Part shown: positions 33,561 to 43,790 of the stretch, piece by piece | Layout of the letters: every line of letters starts with the position of its first letter | How positions within the stretch are numbered: position 1 is the first letter of the stretch | Assembly: GCA_001247695.2 (NCBI GenBank) | Contig: LGRX02026014.1 | Location: forward strand, 1-64,000 | Source: Cymbomonas tetramitiformis | Taxonomy: Eukaryota > Chlorophyta > Pyramimonadophyceae > Pyramimonadales > Pyramimonadaceae | Direction of reading: 5' to 3' | DNA: 64,000 nucleotides | Program-made: the position numbers and the translations under genes | Notes under the pieces: model-generated | Told to the model about the DNA's origin: nothing | The model's input: the letters and a program-made list of their open reading frames with translations, nothing else | The model's database searches: none

Positions 33561-35803
33561 GTATGCGTACTCGTACTGGGTACAATGCCTCCTGAACTCA
33601 ATAATAAAGTAAATACAATGTAACATGATATTAGCAATAGCCGCGGTTTTCTTATTTAACATAATTGTTGACTATGGAAATTGTGATCAATATTTTTTTA
33701 ATTCGTGAGATCACTGCACCCTACCCTTATAAACGGATAAAATAGCAGTTATTTTAGATTCATTTCAACAATTTGCCATAAATAGAGTATTTCGAGTTAC
33801 AGGATAATTTTTTGCGGAGTTCTTCATTAAGAGGTATACTTTCACACACAAAAAATCTGGATGCTCCAAATATGACTTTAGAGGTGTTATTGCTGAATAT
33901 GGCACTGTTGTCGCAAACGCGTGCATATGATGGGACAAATACTGATAGTCCCGAGTGACCTCAATGCTCGCATATATATATGTCTGGCATATTCTCAACG
34001 TACACATAAGTCTGTAATAATCCAGGCATGTTCCACACACAATCGTAGAGCTACAATTTTTTTGAAATTCTGATATTCTAGAAACGCGTGCCAGGCTCTC
34101 ACGTGCAAGCCCAAATTTCTAACATGTAAAAAGATAAAAACAGCAGTATACTATATTCATCAAAAGATTCACAAAATCACCAAAAGTACGAATTATTGTA
34201 CAAAACTGTGAGCAGAATTGTCTTAGCAATCTAGCAATTGACACGCGAACAACCACCTAGCACTTGCGAAGGCAAAACAATAATGAGTCCACTAGTCCTG
34301 ACCTGCGGTCAGAGCCTACTTATTCTCAAGTCAATGTCACATATGTAAAAACTTGTAACAGGCTTCCGCCCTGAAATCTTCATCTACCAATAGGATGTCG
34401 CTATTCTATGCCAGCTTTAATGATGTTACCACTCCCCATCTTCTGACTGGCACGTCAGTGGCAGTATTGTAGTTGGCATATCTTCTGATCACTTCACAAT
34501 CATCCTACAATGACCATATCTTCTTAACCAAGCCTGCCACCCTCAAGCAGTTGTAACGCGCAAGGTCTGTAATACTCGTCATGACTGTCACGCCTGTCAC
34601 CAGCTGGACAACCCCGGCTTCCGTACCACGAGAAGCCGGCGTTTGTTACACTGTGACCAACAATTGTCACTTGTCACATCCGTCTAGTAGGCTGGGTGAC
34701 CGTCACCCGTAGGTGCGAAACCAGCTTAGGTATTTGTGATTGTAGACTTATCTTTTATATCAACACACTTTACCGTTCTGATTCCGGAAACCCTCTATCT
34801 TAGGGTTTAACAACTTATATAGATATATTACTGCCCGGTTATATATATGTAGAGAGAGAGAGAGAGAGAGAGAGCAGGTTTGGTCCCACTTACGCTTTAT
34901 TTAGCCACTGCGAGAATGCCACTACTATGAGTGGCTAAGTCCGGACGCTTGGGATGGAGTGAGGCGCTCCGTTCGTGAGAGTACATGCAGTAACGGGTAT
35001 GGTCTAATTGCTGTGGGTTGATGTACGACAAGCCGCGGTACCTTGAGGCGCATTTTTTTACGAGATTTAACGTTGGATTGGTTTACGTTCTCTGGTTGGA
35101 TCCCACACCGTTGCGTATTGGCCCCCTATACCGCACGACTTCCTCGACTTCTGCGGTCTCTTTCAGCTGCAGCTGTATCGACGACCCACACATTTCTTGG
35201 CCGCCCCTTCTTACTGCCATTTCCCTCACTTTCTTTGCCTCACTCCGCTCCTATAGCCCTTCTCCATCATGGTTGCTTCCACCAGATCGACCGCTACCAT
35301 GGCGACACGCCGCGCAGAGCATTGGCGACAATAATCGCTTTGATTCCGAGGCTGCGAGATTTGCCAACACGCAGGCCAAACCGTCAGCAGCTGCACCGGC
35401 TGCTAATTCAGCGGGAGCCACGTTTCTAGGCAAACTTTCAGGAATATGCAACGACCGACTCGCGTTTCAGGGAAATCTTGCGGTTGTCCTCCTCGTACGT
35501 TAATTCATGAACAAACGTGTGTCGGCCCTCGAGCACGCGTTTCCGACAGTCGTGGAGATACCCGTAGCTGATGCCGTACAGTAAGCCATATAGTAGAACT
35601 TAAAGCACACCTGTTACAAAAAAAGACACCGCCACTAAAAAATTATTAACACATTATCCAACGAAACGCATAAGGGTTTTTATAGGTCGGCTGGATCTAA
35701 GACGCTTAGAAGACACCCCCAACACTGCACGTCTGCAGGCGGGACGGCCGTCGCGTGCTCGTCAGCACTCTCCACCACGCCTTAAATCTGCGCAACCTAC
35801 ACC
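33561..35803. other. Intergenic, no supported gene
   Basis: An (AG)12 microsatellite lies at 34851-34874. Overlapping frames at 35018-35503 are short and unrecognised; LTR remnants are possible but unproven. Confidence 0.4.
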
Positions 35804-35874
35804 CTTAGTAGTGGGAATCGAACCCACGAGTGCGAGGTTCATAGCCTAGCGCCGTACCAACTGACCAATGTCGC
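35804..35874 (-). tRNA. tRNA-like remnant (tRNA pseudogene or SINE head)
   Basis: Minus strand has a D-arm AGTTGGTA, an anticodon-like loop CTATGAA, and a perfect T-arm GTGGG-TTCGATT-CCCAC at normal spacing. The acceptor arms GCGACAT and TACTAAG do not pair and one anticodon-stem pair is broken, so it is not a working tRNA. Confidence 0.4.
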
Positions 35875-35974
35875 GAATATGTACACATCATAAATTTAGA
35901 AATTTATCATACAATATTCCACATTCCTGTGATGAACAATATTACACAATCTATCACAAGGTCCAAGAAAAATT

Positions 35975-36520
35975 TCGCTTTGGCCAGAGGTCGTTCATTA
36001 GCTAATGAACGGCTCCCGCGCAGCCAAAGTGTCTATATGTGTGTCGCGCTTTGGCCAGAGGCCGTTCATTAGCTAATGAACGGTTCCCGCAGCCAAAGTG
36101 TCTATGTGTGTGTGTCGCGCTTTGGCCAGAGGTCGTTCATTAGCTAATGCACGGTTCCCGCAGCCAAAGTGTCTATGTGTGTGTGTCGCGCTTTGGCCAG
36201 AGACCGTTCATTAGCTAATGAACGGTTCCCGGAGCCAAAGTGTCTATGTGCGTGTCGCGCTTTGGCCAGAGGCCGTTCATTAGCTAATGAACGGTACGTT
36301 CCCGCAGCCAAAGTGTCTATGTGTGTGTGTGTGTCGCGCTTTGCCAGAGGCCGTTCATTAGCCAATGCACGGTTCCCGCAGCCAAAGTGTCTATGTGTGT
36401 GTGTCGCGCTTTGGCCAGAGGCCGTTCATTAGCTAATGAACGGTTCCCGCAGCCAAAGTGTCTACGTGTGTGTCGGGCTTTGGCCAGAGGCCGTTCATTA
36501 GCTAATGAACGAGTTCAAAT
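35975..36520. repeat. Palindrome array 1: eight ~70-bp units
   Basis: Each unit centres on the 20-bp palindrome CGTTCATTAGCTAATGAACG, at 35992, 36063, 36134, 36205, 36274, 36352, 36423 and 36492 (two have GCACG variants). Spacing is 69-78 bp. Outside it, CTTTGGC and GCCAAAG form an outer arm, so each unit can fold into a longer hairpin. The spacer holds a variable (GT)n run. It overlaps the 3' end of the minus-strand gene. Confidence 0.95.
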
Positions 36521-37404
36521 AAACATACCTGTTTCTTGGCCAAAACGTATTTGAAGTCAAATGTATCTTCAGATCGAAAGCTGGTTTTTAGCAAGTCCTT
36601 CACGAAGTATTCCTTTCTATCTTTTTGCGACATGCTAAGAATATTTTCGCGAAAACCCTTAACATCTACCGATGAGAAAGATAGACAGCAGTGTGACTTG
36701 CAATTGCACCTAATGGTTTCTGCCATTGATATACTGTCAGCCTGCAAACGTCGCTGCTTGATACTAATTACGCCTTCATATTTCTTCTTGCGTATGTCGG
36801 ATTCGTACGGTTTGCGCACAACAATCTGCTTGTTTACTTCACCGTTCAAACACCGAAGAGTGTCTCCATCTAGCGCGTCTAAACTTGTCTCTGAAAATTC
36901 TGTATCAAGTCTGCTTTTTATCTCATTCAAGTCAATTTCGCGCAAAGCGCGTGTCCCGGAAACGCGTGAAGAATTGGAGCTAACTTCCGATCTAGACGTC
37001 AAAGGCGCGTTCCAAAGGACCATTTGCGTATTTGCGCTCGGGGCTATGCTTGGAATTGGCTCCTGATCAAAGAAGTCGGCCTCTAACTCCATAGAATCTT
37101 CAATAACGAATTTCGGGCACGGTTTGCAGATAATCTCGCAACCCTCGTCAAAAGGAATAGAAAACATATTTTCGTCAAAATTAGCCGTCATTAGCTTATG
37201 AAGCCGTTTATTACGTTCTGAAAATGATATGGACTTGCGAGTCAACAGAGGATTTCTATCTTTTTGGATCGATCGATTCTCGATTTCAGCGCAAATGACA
37301 CCAGGATATCTTCGAATCATATCCTTGATCTGAACATACCGAATCAGGAAGCGACAGCAAATGTCATTTCTGACAAAACTTGTCATCGATATTTGACATG
37401 TCAT
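36502..37404 (-). CDS. Unidentified protein with Cys-rich motif resembling transposon-associated N-termini
   Basis: 300-codon frame. The C-terminal part has CNCKSHCC followed by a spaced R..I..MSQKDRKEY..K.LL pattern and KYVLAKKQVC. I have seen this layout before integrase-like domains of some eukaryotic DNA transposons, but cannot name the family with confidence. The frame ends inside palindrome array 1. Either QVC is coding and the protein is truncated there, or GTATGT after AAACAG is a donor and the array lies in an intron. The start at 37404 faces the plus-strand gene across about 110 bp, suggesting a shared promoter region. Confidence 0.55.
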   Translation of the reverse strand: MTCQISMTSFVRNDICCRFLIRYVQIKDMIRRYPGVICAEIENRSIQKDRNPLLTRKSISFSERNKRLHKLMTANFDENMFSIPFDEGCEIICKPCPKFVIEDSMELEADFFDQEPIPSIAPSANTQMVLWNAPLTSRSEVSSNSSRVSGTRALREIDLNEIKSRLDTEFSETSLDALDGDTLRCLNGEVNKQIVVRKPYESDIRKKKYEGVISIKQRRLQADSISMAETIRCNCKSHCCLSFSSVDVKGFRENILSMSQKDRKEYFVKDLLKTSFRSEDTFDFKYVLAKKQVCLFELVH

Positions 37405-37515
37405 TTTTAGCCGACAGAAATTACTTACAATATTTTGCTAAAGTTACATCACTTTTTCAAAGTTCCTTCACACGCACCCCTTTCACAGTTGACAGCCAAT
37501 TTCTCTCATTTCAGT

Positions 37516-39463
37516 ATGGCGACAGCAGAAACATTTCAAGCACTGAGAGGGATTTATGTTTTCCAAGACTATCTCTGCAAGAAGTGGAGTATTGTTAGAA
37601 CAATTCAAACCGACAGTCCTGCAGACACCTTGCAGTTGATAATCCACTCAGATGACCCGCAAGTGGAGGCTGAAGAAATGATTTACAATTTTCCCAAAAA
37701 CACCCCTACGACTGTAAATACAGACGGTACCATTCAATCGGGGAAACGCGTAGCGTATAGTATAATTGAAGACCAGACTCCAATTTTGTATTTCGTCATT
37801 CATAGGAACAACAAGCTGACTATAATCGAACTGGACAGCGCAAACTTTGAGGAAGCCCTGAGCCTTCCGAAGCACACAAATCGGCTTGCGGCTTATCAAA
37901 GTTTCAAAAGGAGGGCAGAAGGAGAAGGAAAAAGCAAGGAATTCTTTCTAGCGAGCTATGTAAACGCGGCGTGGAAAGCGTCGATTACAGCTCCTTTCTG
38001 GCAAAACAAGAGGCCAGCGCCAGTGATTGATGACCTCGGCAGTAGTGGCGAAATACCTGTTTTACAGCCTTCGGTACGTCCCTTTCGCGCCTTGAGCCTG
38101 TACCGGGGCGGAAGGCGTTCATTAGCTAATGAACGCTTTCCGCCTCGAAACGCGCGCCTTGAGCCTGTACCGGGGATGAAAGCGTTCATTAGCTAATGAA
38201 CGCCTACCGCCTCGAAACGCGCGCCTTGAGCCTGTACCGGGGCGGAAGGCGTTCATTAGCTAATGAACGCTTTCCGCCTCGAAACGCGCGCCTTGAGCCT
38301 GGACCGGGGCGGAAGGCGTTCATTAGCTAATGAACGCTTTCCGCCTCGAAACGCGCGCCTTGAGCCTGTACCGGGGCGGAAGGCGTTCATTAGCTAATGC
38401 ACGCTTTCCGCCTCGAAACGCGCGCCTTGAGCCACCCTGTACCGGGGCGGAAGGCGTTCATTAGCCAATGAACAGTTTCGTCTTGTCCCAGGCTGCCAGG
38501 AGAACGGCAGTGGAGCTTGCTGCCAAACGCGCCCTTGAAGGACCTGGTGGCTCCAGAGTGTTTACTGGAGCGGGCGCTAATGTGGATATGTCTCAAGTGG
38601 CCACCCCATCTGAGGCAAGGAAGGCAGCCGAGGAGGCCGCACATGGATGGCACGCTAAGCTGAAAGTGGAGCATTCAACCAAGTTAGATTATGCGGAGAA
38701 AGCTGAGCTGTGCAAGAAAATCGAGATGGAGCACCGGTGGCCGAATCCGATGTCGACCGACGAGGCGGCGGAGCAAGGGAGTGTGTTCCGTCTCCCCATC
38801 AAGTGCCTGTACCACGCGAAGGGGTACAAGGCCTGCCGGGATCAAGAGAGGGGCTGGGTGAACGAGATCAAGTCCGGCAGGAAAGAGAACCCGTGGGCCC
38901 CTTTCAATGCGGGTCTCGTTGCGATCGACGATGTCAAAACCCGTGCCGAATTCTCCCTGAAAAAAGCACTGAAGGGAGAATGCAGAGGCAAGGTTTTTGG
39001 GCACCAGCACTGTTATCAAGCCACCGACGAGTGTAACGAGGAGGTCCCGTTGGAGGTAGCCTTCCAGTTCTTCGAGAACAAGATCTACATCGGTCTCACG
39101 CCTGACATGATTCGGTTCTTAGGCGAGACGCAGAACTCGATCGATCAGAAGCAGAAAGGGCGAGCCAACACCCGATTCATGCAAGGGCTCCGTTCGACCC
39201 TTTTCAAAAATCATGGGGTCGTGTACACCATCTACCGAGAAGCGTTGATCTCCGAGTTCGAAGCCAGCGTCCCCGAGGACGCCGAAGAGGGTGACCCTCA
39301 TCAACCTGGGCGGTACCAGGCCGGAGGGCTGGTGGAAAACATGGCGAGATACGAATCAGAGCATGGATTTGCAATCCCGGATCCCGTGAAATATCCCAAG
39401 GATTCCAGTACATCGAGGAGGCGACGGGGGAGCAGGAAGAGGAAGAGGAAGAGCAGGCGGTGA
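37516..39463 (+). CDS. Unidentified two-exon protein (about 509 aa), palindrome array inside its intron
   Basis: Exon 1 is 37516-38073 and exon 2 is 38492-39463. Donor TTCG|GTACGT and acceptor TCTTGTCCCAG|GCT are both phase 0, so the frames join cleanly. Exon 1 is moderately AT-rich. Exon 2 is GC-richer, has Cys residues (LPIKCLYHAKGYKAC, HQHCYQATDEC) and ends in a strongly basic tail (RRRRGSRKRKRKSRR), a likely nuclear signal. No domain recognised. The composition change leaves open two separate genes, the second starting at ATG 38468. The start is chosen at MATAETFQ; an upstream in-frame ATG at 37435 is possible. Confidence 0.55.
38100..38480. repeat. Palindrome array 2: six 67-bp units
   Basis: The same 20-bp palindrome as array 1, at 38116, 38183, 38250, 38317, 38384 and 38455, but in a different unit (CCTCGAAACGCGCGCCTTGAG...). 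The flanks GGCGGAA and TTCCGCC also pair, extending each hairpin. It lies between predicted donor 38074 and acceptor 38491. Confidence 0.95.
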
Positions 39464-39583
39464 CGGTGCTGAACGATGACATCGACGCTCACCTCGATCG
39501 GGTCACAAGTTGATACCCCGTAATGTCTCACTTGAACCAGTCGATGGAGACGCATGTGAAGCAGGTAGCGAGGTAGCGAGGCA

Positions 39584-40850
39584 GGGCGTGGTGTTGCCGA
39601 GACTGCCCGAATCTGTCGGTCGCGCATCCGCGCATGTCACCTCGGTCCCATAGAAGGTGGGTCAGTGCGCGAGGTGGTTCGTCTGCTCCCATAAGGCATG
39701 GTTGTAGCGAGCTCAATAAGGTTAGGTGCTCTTTGGGTAGGGATTCTTCAAGGGCTCAAGGTCTCAAGCAGCTCAAGTAGTCAAGTAGACTAGTGGCACT
39801 ATAGCAGTGTCACTTGCAACCCGACCGGCCTAGTGACCACTTCTCCTTTCGCCCACGTCATGGACCCTTCATTGATGAAGTGGGGCGCCCGAAGATCACA
39901 CGAGAAGGTAACTCCGGAAATTTTCCAAAACCGCCGTGTTTTTAATTCTGAAAAATCGGAATTAATTTCAGCCAATATTCGTCGAAATTGGGGAAATGTT
40001 GTGGGGGTCCATATAGGGGCCATTCAGGGGGGTTATCGATGCCATTCGACTGCTCACTATATAAGCCCAAATTTTCGATTTCAACTGTCACTTGGAAGCG
40101 ACTTCCCGATTTTGAAAAAAATCGCCATTCCGCCCCCTCAGCACAACCCCTTTAAAATGGGCATTTTTGCTTGCCGCGTGGTCAACGCGTCAGGAGTGAT
40201 TTTGCATGAATCGACCCCCACTTGTAAAATTTGACCTTGTAGTCGTCATTGGTATACTGTCTCCCGGCATATTCCGATTTCGTGGCAGCCGCATATAAAC
40301 AATATCCATGTGTGTAGGGGGCGCATTTTCGGAAAGCGTGCTTGGAATCGTCAAAAAGTGCCCCTTAATTTATGAGCAACACTAGTATGGGCTTCTTGAG
40401 AAAGTAGCGATATTGGTGGGCAAACTTGTATGTTGAGGTCATTTACGTTGTCTGAACGATGCCCATGAGAGTTGTGCACACTGCGATATGGCATATGTCT
40501 ACCTCACATAATGTAGATAGCCATATCTAGCGAGTTTTGTCCAACGGGGCAGGGTGTAACGATTGCGTTATTTTGGGTTATTATGATACATTGTGCAGGT
40601 GGTTCCAACTGTGTCTTCCACTCCGCTGCTGCCTTAAGTTTCGCGCTCCAACACCTCCCCCATCCACCACTCCACGACACAAGAAGCGATGGGAGTGGGT
40701 TCTGAGGTGAGAGGCCATGAAGAAGGCTGGCTAAGCGCCGAATATATTCGCCATCGCTCGACAATTCAAGGTGAAACGCGACTTTGTGACCAAGTGGGTG
40801 GACTGCTACCAAAGTACCGGAGGCGTTAGTGATGGTGCTGTATGTCGACT
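39584..40850 (+). repeat. 1267-bp direct repeat, copy 1
   Basis: About 99% identical to 41420-42686 (roughly ten differences seen), with 569 bp between. No TG...CA ends. Its right end encodes, on the plus strand near 40735-40835, a helix-turn-helix-like stretch (IARQFKVKRDFVTKWVDCYQ, then STGGVSD) typical of Tc1/IS630-type transposase N-termini. Confidence 0.9.
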
Positions 40851-41419
40851 TAGTGGGCTTGGCACCCAAAAACTGGGGACCGCAGGTTGTAAGCGAGCGC
40901 GTGAACTTGCACAAGGCAATAAGAATGACGAGTTAGACACCAAACGTGTGCAACGTGGTGAAAGGATCACAGCATACTGTAACTATCAAAAGTGCAAAAT
41001 ATGTCAATTTTAGCCTAGTGGTGTAGTAGTGTAGAAACCTTGCAGCGCCCGCTTAGCCAAAACGATCTCCAATGCGATTAAGCATTGTCATACTGTCAAA
41101 TAAGTATATCAACACAATTTTAATGCAATGTGACCATGGCTCGATTGAAAGAGTGCCCTTGTTCTTGCCGACGCACGCACAAAATGACCATAAACAGCAC
41201 GAAACTCTACCTTTACAGCCCTATATATAGGGCTATGGTCATCCAGTGACACAATGGTCATGAAAAACGAATTCCCCGACCTCAAAATACCTTTGTATCA
41301 ACCGACGTGGTCATTACATAACCCCATGCTATTCTGAAATGTCAGATTTCCGTCGAAACCCTACTCCGCAGACCATAAATCCCATAGTGTTGCTCATAAA
41401 TTAAGGGGCAACGAAAAGC
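40851..41419. other. 569-bp spacer between the 1267-bp repeats
   Basis: Its right end (about 41388-41411, AGTGTTGCTCATAAATTAAG) is the inverse of a segment inside the repeat near 40364-40387. In copy 1 the helix-turn-helix frame runs on into it (AGCKRARELAQGN) before a stop at 41013. Confidence 0.6.
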
Positions 41420-42686
41420 GGGCGTGGTGTTGCCGAGACTGCCCGAATCTGTCGGTCGCGCATCCGCGCATGTCACCTCGGTCCCATAGAAGGTGGGTCA
41501 GTGCGCGAGGTGGTTCGTCTGCTCACATAAGGCATGGTTGTAGCGAGCTCAATAAGGTTAGGTGCTCTTTGGGTAGGGATTCTTCAAGGGCTCAAGGTCT
41601 CAAGCAGCTCAAGTAGTCAAGTAGACTAGTGGCACTATAGCAGTGTCACTTGCAACCCGACCGGCCTAGTGACCACTTCTCCTTTCGCCCACGTCATGGA
41701 CCCTTCATTGATGAAGTGGGGCGCCCGAAGATCACACGAGAAGGTAACTCCGGAAATTTTCCAAAACCGCCGTGTTTTTAATTCTGAAAAATCGGAATTA
41801 ATTTCAGCCAATATTCGTCGAAATTGGGGAAATGTTGTGGGGGTCCATATAGGGGCCATTCAGGGGGGTTATCGATGCCATTCGACTGCTCACTATATAA
41901 GCCCAAATTTTCGATTTCAACTGTCACTTGGAAGCGACTTCCCGATTTTGAAAAAAATCGCCATTCCGCCCCCTCAGCACAACCCCTTTAAAATGGGCAT
42001 TTTTGCTTGCCGCGTGGTCAACGCGTCAGGAGTGATTTTGCATGAATCGACCCCCACTTGTAAAATTTGACCTTGTAGTCGTCATTGGTATACTGTCTCC
42101 CGGCATATTTCGATTTCGTGGCAGCCGCATATAAACAATATCCATGTGTGTAGGGGGCGCATTTTCGGAAAGCGTGCTTGGAATCGTCAAAAAGTGCCCC
42201 TTAATTTATGAGCAGCACTAGTATGGGCTTCTTGAGAAAGTAGCGATATTGGTGGGCAAACTTGTATGTTGAGGTCATTTATGTTGTTTGAATGATGCCC
42301 ATGAGAGTTGTGCACACTGCGATATGGCATATGTCTACCTCACATAATGTAGATAGCCATATCTAGCGAGTTTTGTCCAACGGGGCAGGGTGTAACGATT
42401 GCGTTATTTTGGGTTATTATGATACATTGTGCAGGTGGTTCCAACTGTGTCTTCCACTCCGCTGCTGCCTTAAGTTTCGCGCTCCAACACCTCCCACATC
42501 CACCACTCCACGACACAAGAAGCGATGGGAGTGGGTTCTGAGGTGAGAGGCCATGAAGAAGGCTGGCTAAGCGCCGAATATACCCGCCATCGCTCGACAA
42601 TTCAAGGTGAAACGCGATTTTGTGACCAAGTGGGTGGACTGCTACCAAAGTACCGGAGGCGTTAGTGATGGTGCTGTATGTCGACT
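41420..42686 (+). repeat. 1267-bp direct repeat, copy 2
   Basis: Second copy; right flank unrelated to that of copy 1. It ends 188 bp before the large MULE. Confidence 0.9.
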
Positions 42687-42874
42687 GGCAGCATGGACGC
42701 TTCGCGTACTTGCTCAGTGTATGCCAGCAGGTATTCTTCAGCAAAGCACGGAACGTAGTCAGCATTGTTGTTCTGAATCGTGCATGCTTGATAACCCTGC
42801 GACCGATGTCATCATATCTCGTCGTGACATCGTGAACGTTTCCACCATCTATATACGATATATATATATATATA

Positions 42875-42978
42875 GGGAAAATATTTAATTTAGATTATTT
42901 CTTTCTGATTTTAGATTAACTCATTTTCATGTTGATTTTAGATTAAGTTTTCTTGATGTCATCCGGCTATGACCGGTG
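42875..42978 (+). repeat. Left terminal inverted repeat of the MULE
   Basis: Begins GGGAAAATATTTAATTTAG. Three TTTAGATTA submotifs could be transposase-binding units. Confidence 0.92.
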
Positions 42979-43046
42979 GTCCTTTTCACGACTCGTGTTC
43001 AAATAATGTGCACACAGGTCAAACGCTCTCGTTCCCGCTTGCCATC

Positions 43047-43790
43047 ATGAGGAAGCCTCCAAAAAGCTTTAAGAAGGTTTGTCTCACTTGTGATAATGGT
43101 GGGCGCCGTTGTAATAGACACTCACGGCGTGTTCTGCTTGAAAATAAGCCCCCCCACTATCAACCCACCGCTTTCAAAGGCACTGTATTCAACGAGTATG
43201 TCGAAACTGGCTTCCGGCTAAAGTATACAGACACTGTGAACCTATGGGAGAGTGACGATAGTGACGGTAACCCTATATGGGACTTTCATAACCGCTATGT
43301 GTATCTCGAATACACGGAGGGTATGCCTTGGGGAGGGGTTATACCTTCACGTGGGAACTGGGGATATTCACCGTGCCAGCGACACTTGTTCTCTGGGTCG
43401 TTTCCCTTGTTTCACTACACTAACCATGTTGCAGGGTGGCAACTCCACGATATTATGCAACCTTTCTTATCGGTGTTATACAACCGGGCAAATAACATGT
43501 CATGCATGGCTCGATTCTTGTATTGGTTATCGCTATTAGCTACTAGGGAGCACCGTAGCGTCCACCATTGCTCAGCGGGCGCTATGCTTACAATTAGGCG
43601 AAGTGGAAACACTATTGGCAAACTATGTGCATGTTGTGCTTCAGAACTAACTGTGCACAATAGGGGGTACGTTTTAAGGCAGGATTGGTGTGCTTCAGAC
43701 GTTATTACGGGTGCGAGTCTATGCAAACACGTTATGGTTGACTCTACTAATCTCGCAGAGGCGTACTCACCTGCCACTGTTGTACATTAA
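43047..43790 (+). CDS. Unidentified Cys/His-rich cargo protein of the MULE
   Basis: 247-codon intact frame from an ATG 68 bp inside the terminal repeat (an upstream in-frame ATG lies in the repeat itself). The N-terminus has a possible zinc-binding cluster (CLTCDNGGRRCNRH). The C-terminal part has CACCASELTVH and CKH. The middle is aromatic-rich (YVYLEYTEGMPWGG, RGNWGYSPC). No known domain recognised. It converges tail to tail with the methyltransferase/oxygenase gene, the two frames overlapping by 4 bp. Confidence 0.6.
   Translation: MRKPPKSFKKVCLTCDNGGRRCNRHSRRVLLENKPPHYQPTAFKGTVFNEYVETGFRLKYTDTVNLWESDDSDGNPIWDFHNRYVYLEYTEGMPWGGVIPSRGNWGYSPCQRHLFSGSFPLFHYTNHVAGWQLHDIMQPFLSVLYNRANNMSCMARFLYWLSLLATREHRSVHHCSAGAMLTIRRSGNTIGKLCACCASELTVHNRGYVLRQDWCASDVITGASLCKHVMVDSTNLAEAYSPATVVH

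Noticed and set aside
35804..35874. Functional tRNA
   Set aside because: The T-arm is perfect but the acceptor stem does not pair and the anticodon stem is flawed.
35975..38480. CRISPR-like appearance of regularly spaced repeats
   Set aside because: The intervening sequences are themselves repeated, units are tandem duplicates, and the context is eukaryotic with no cas genes.
39833..42070. Pair of identical 133-codon frames (39833-40234, 41669-42070)
   Set aside because: They lie inside the 1267-bp repeat and are duplicated with it; no motif, and antisense frames are equally open.
40504..42765. Minus-strand frames in the 1267-bp repeats
   Set aside because: Antisense to the more convincing plus-strand helix-turn-helix coding sequence.
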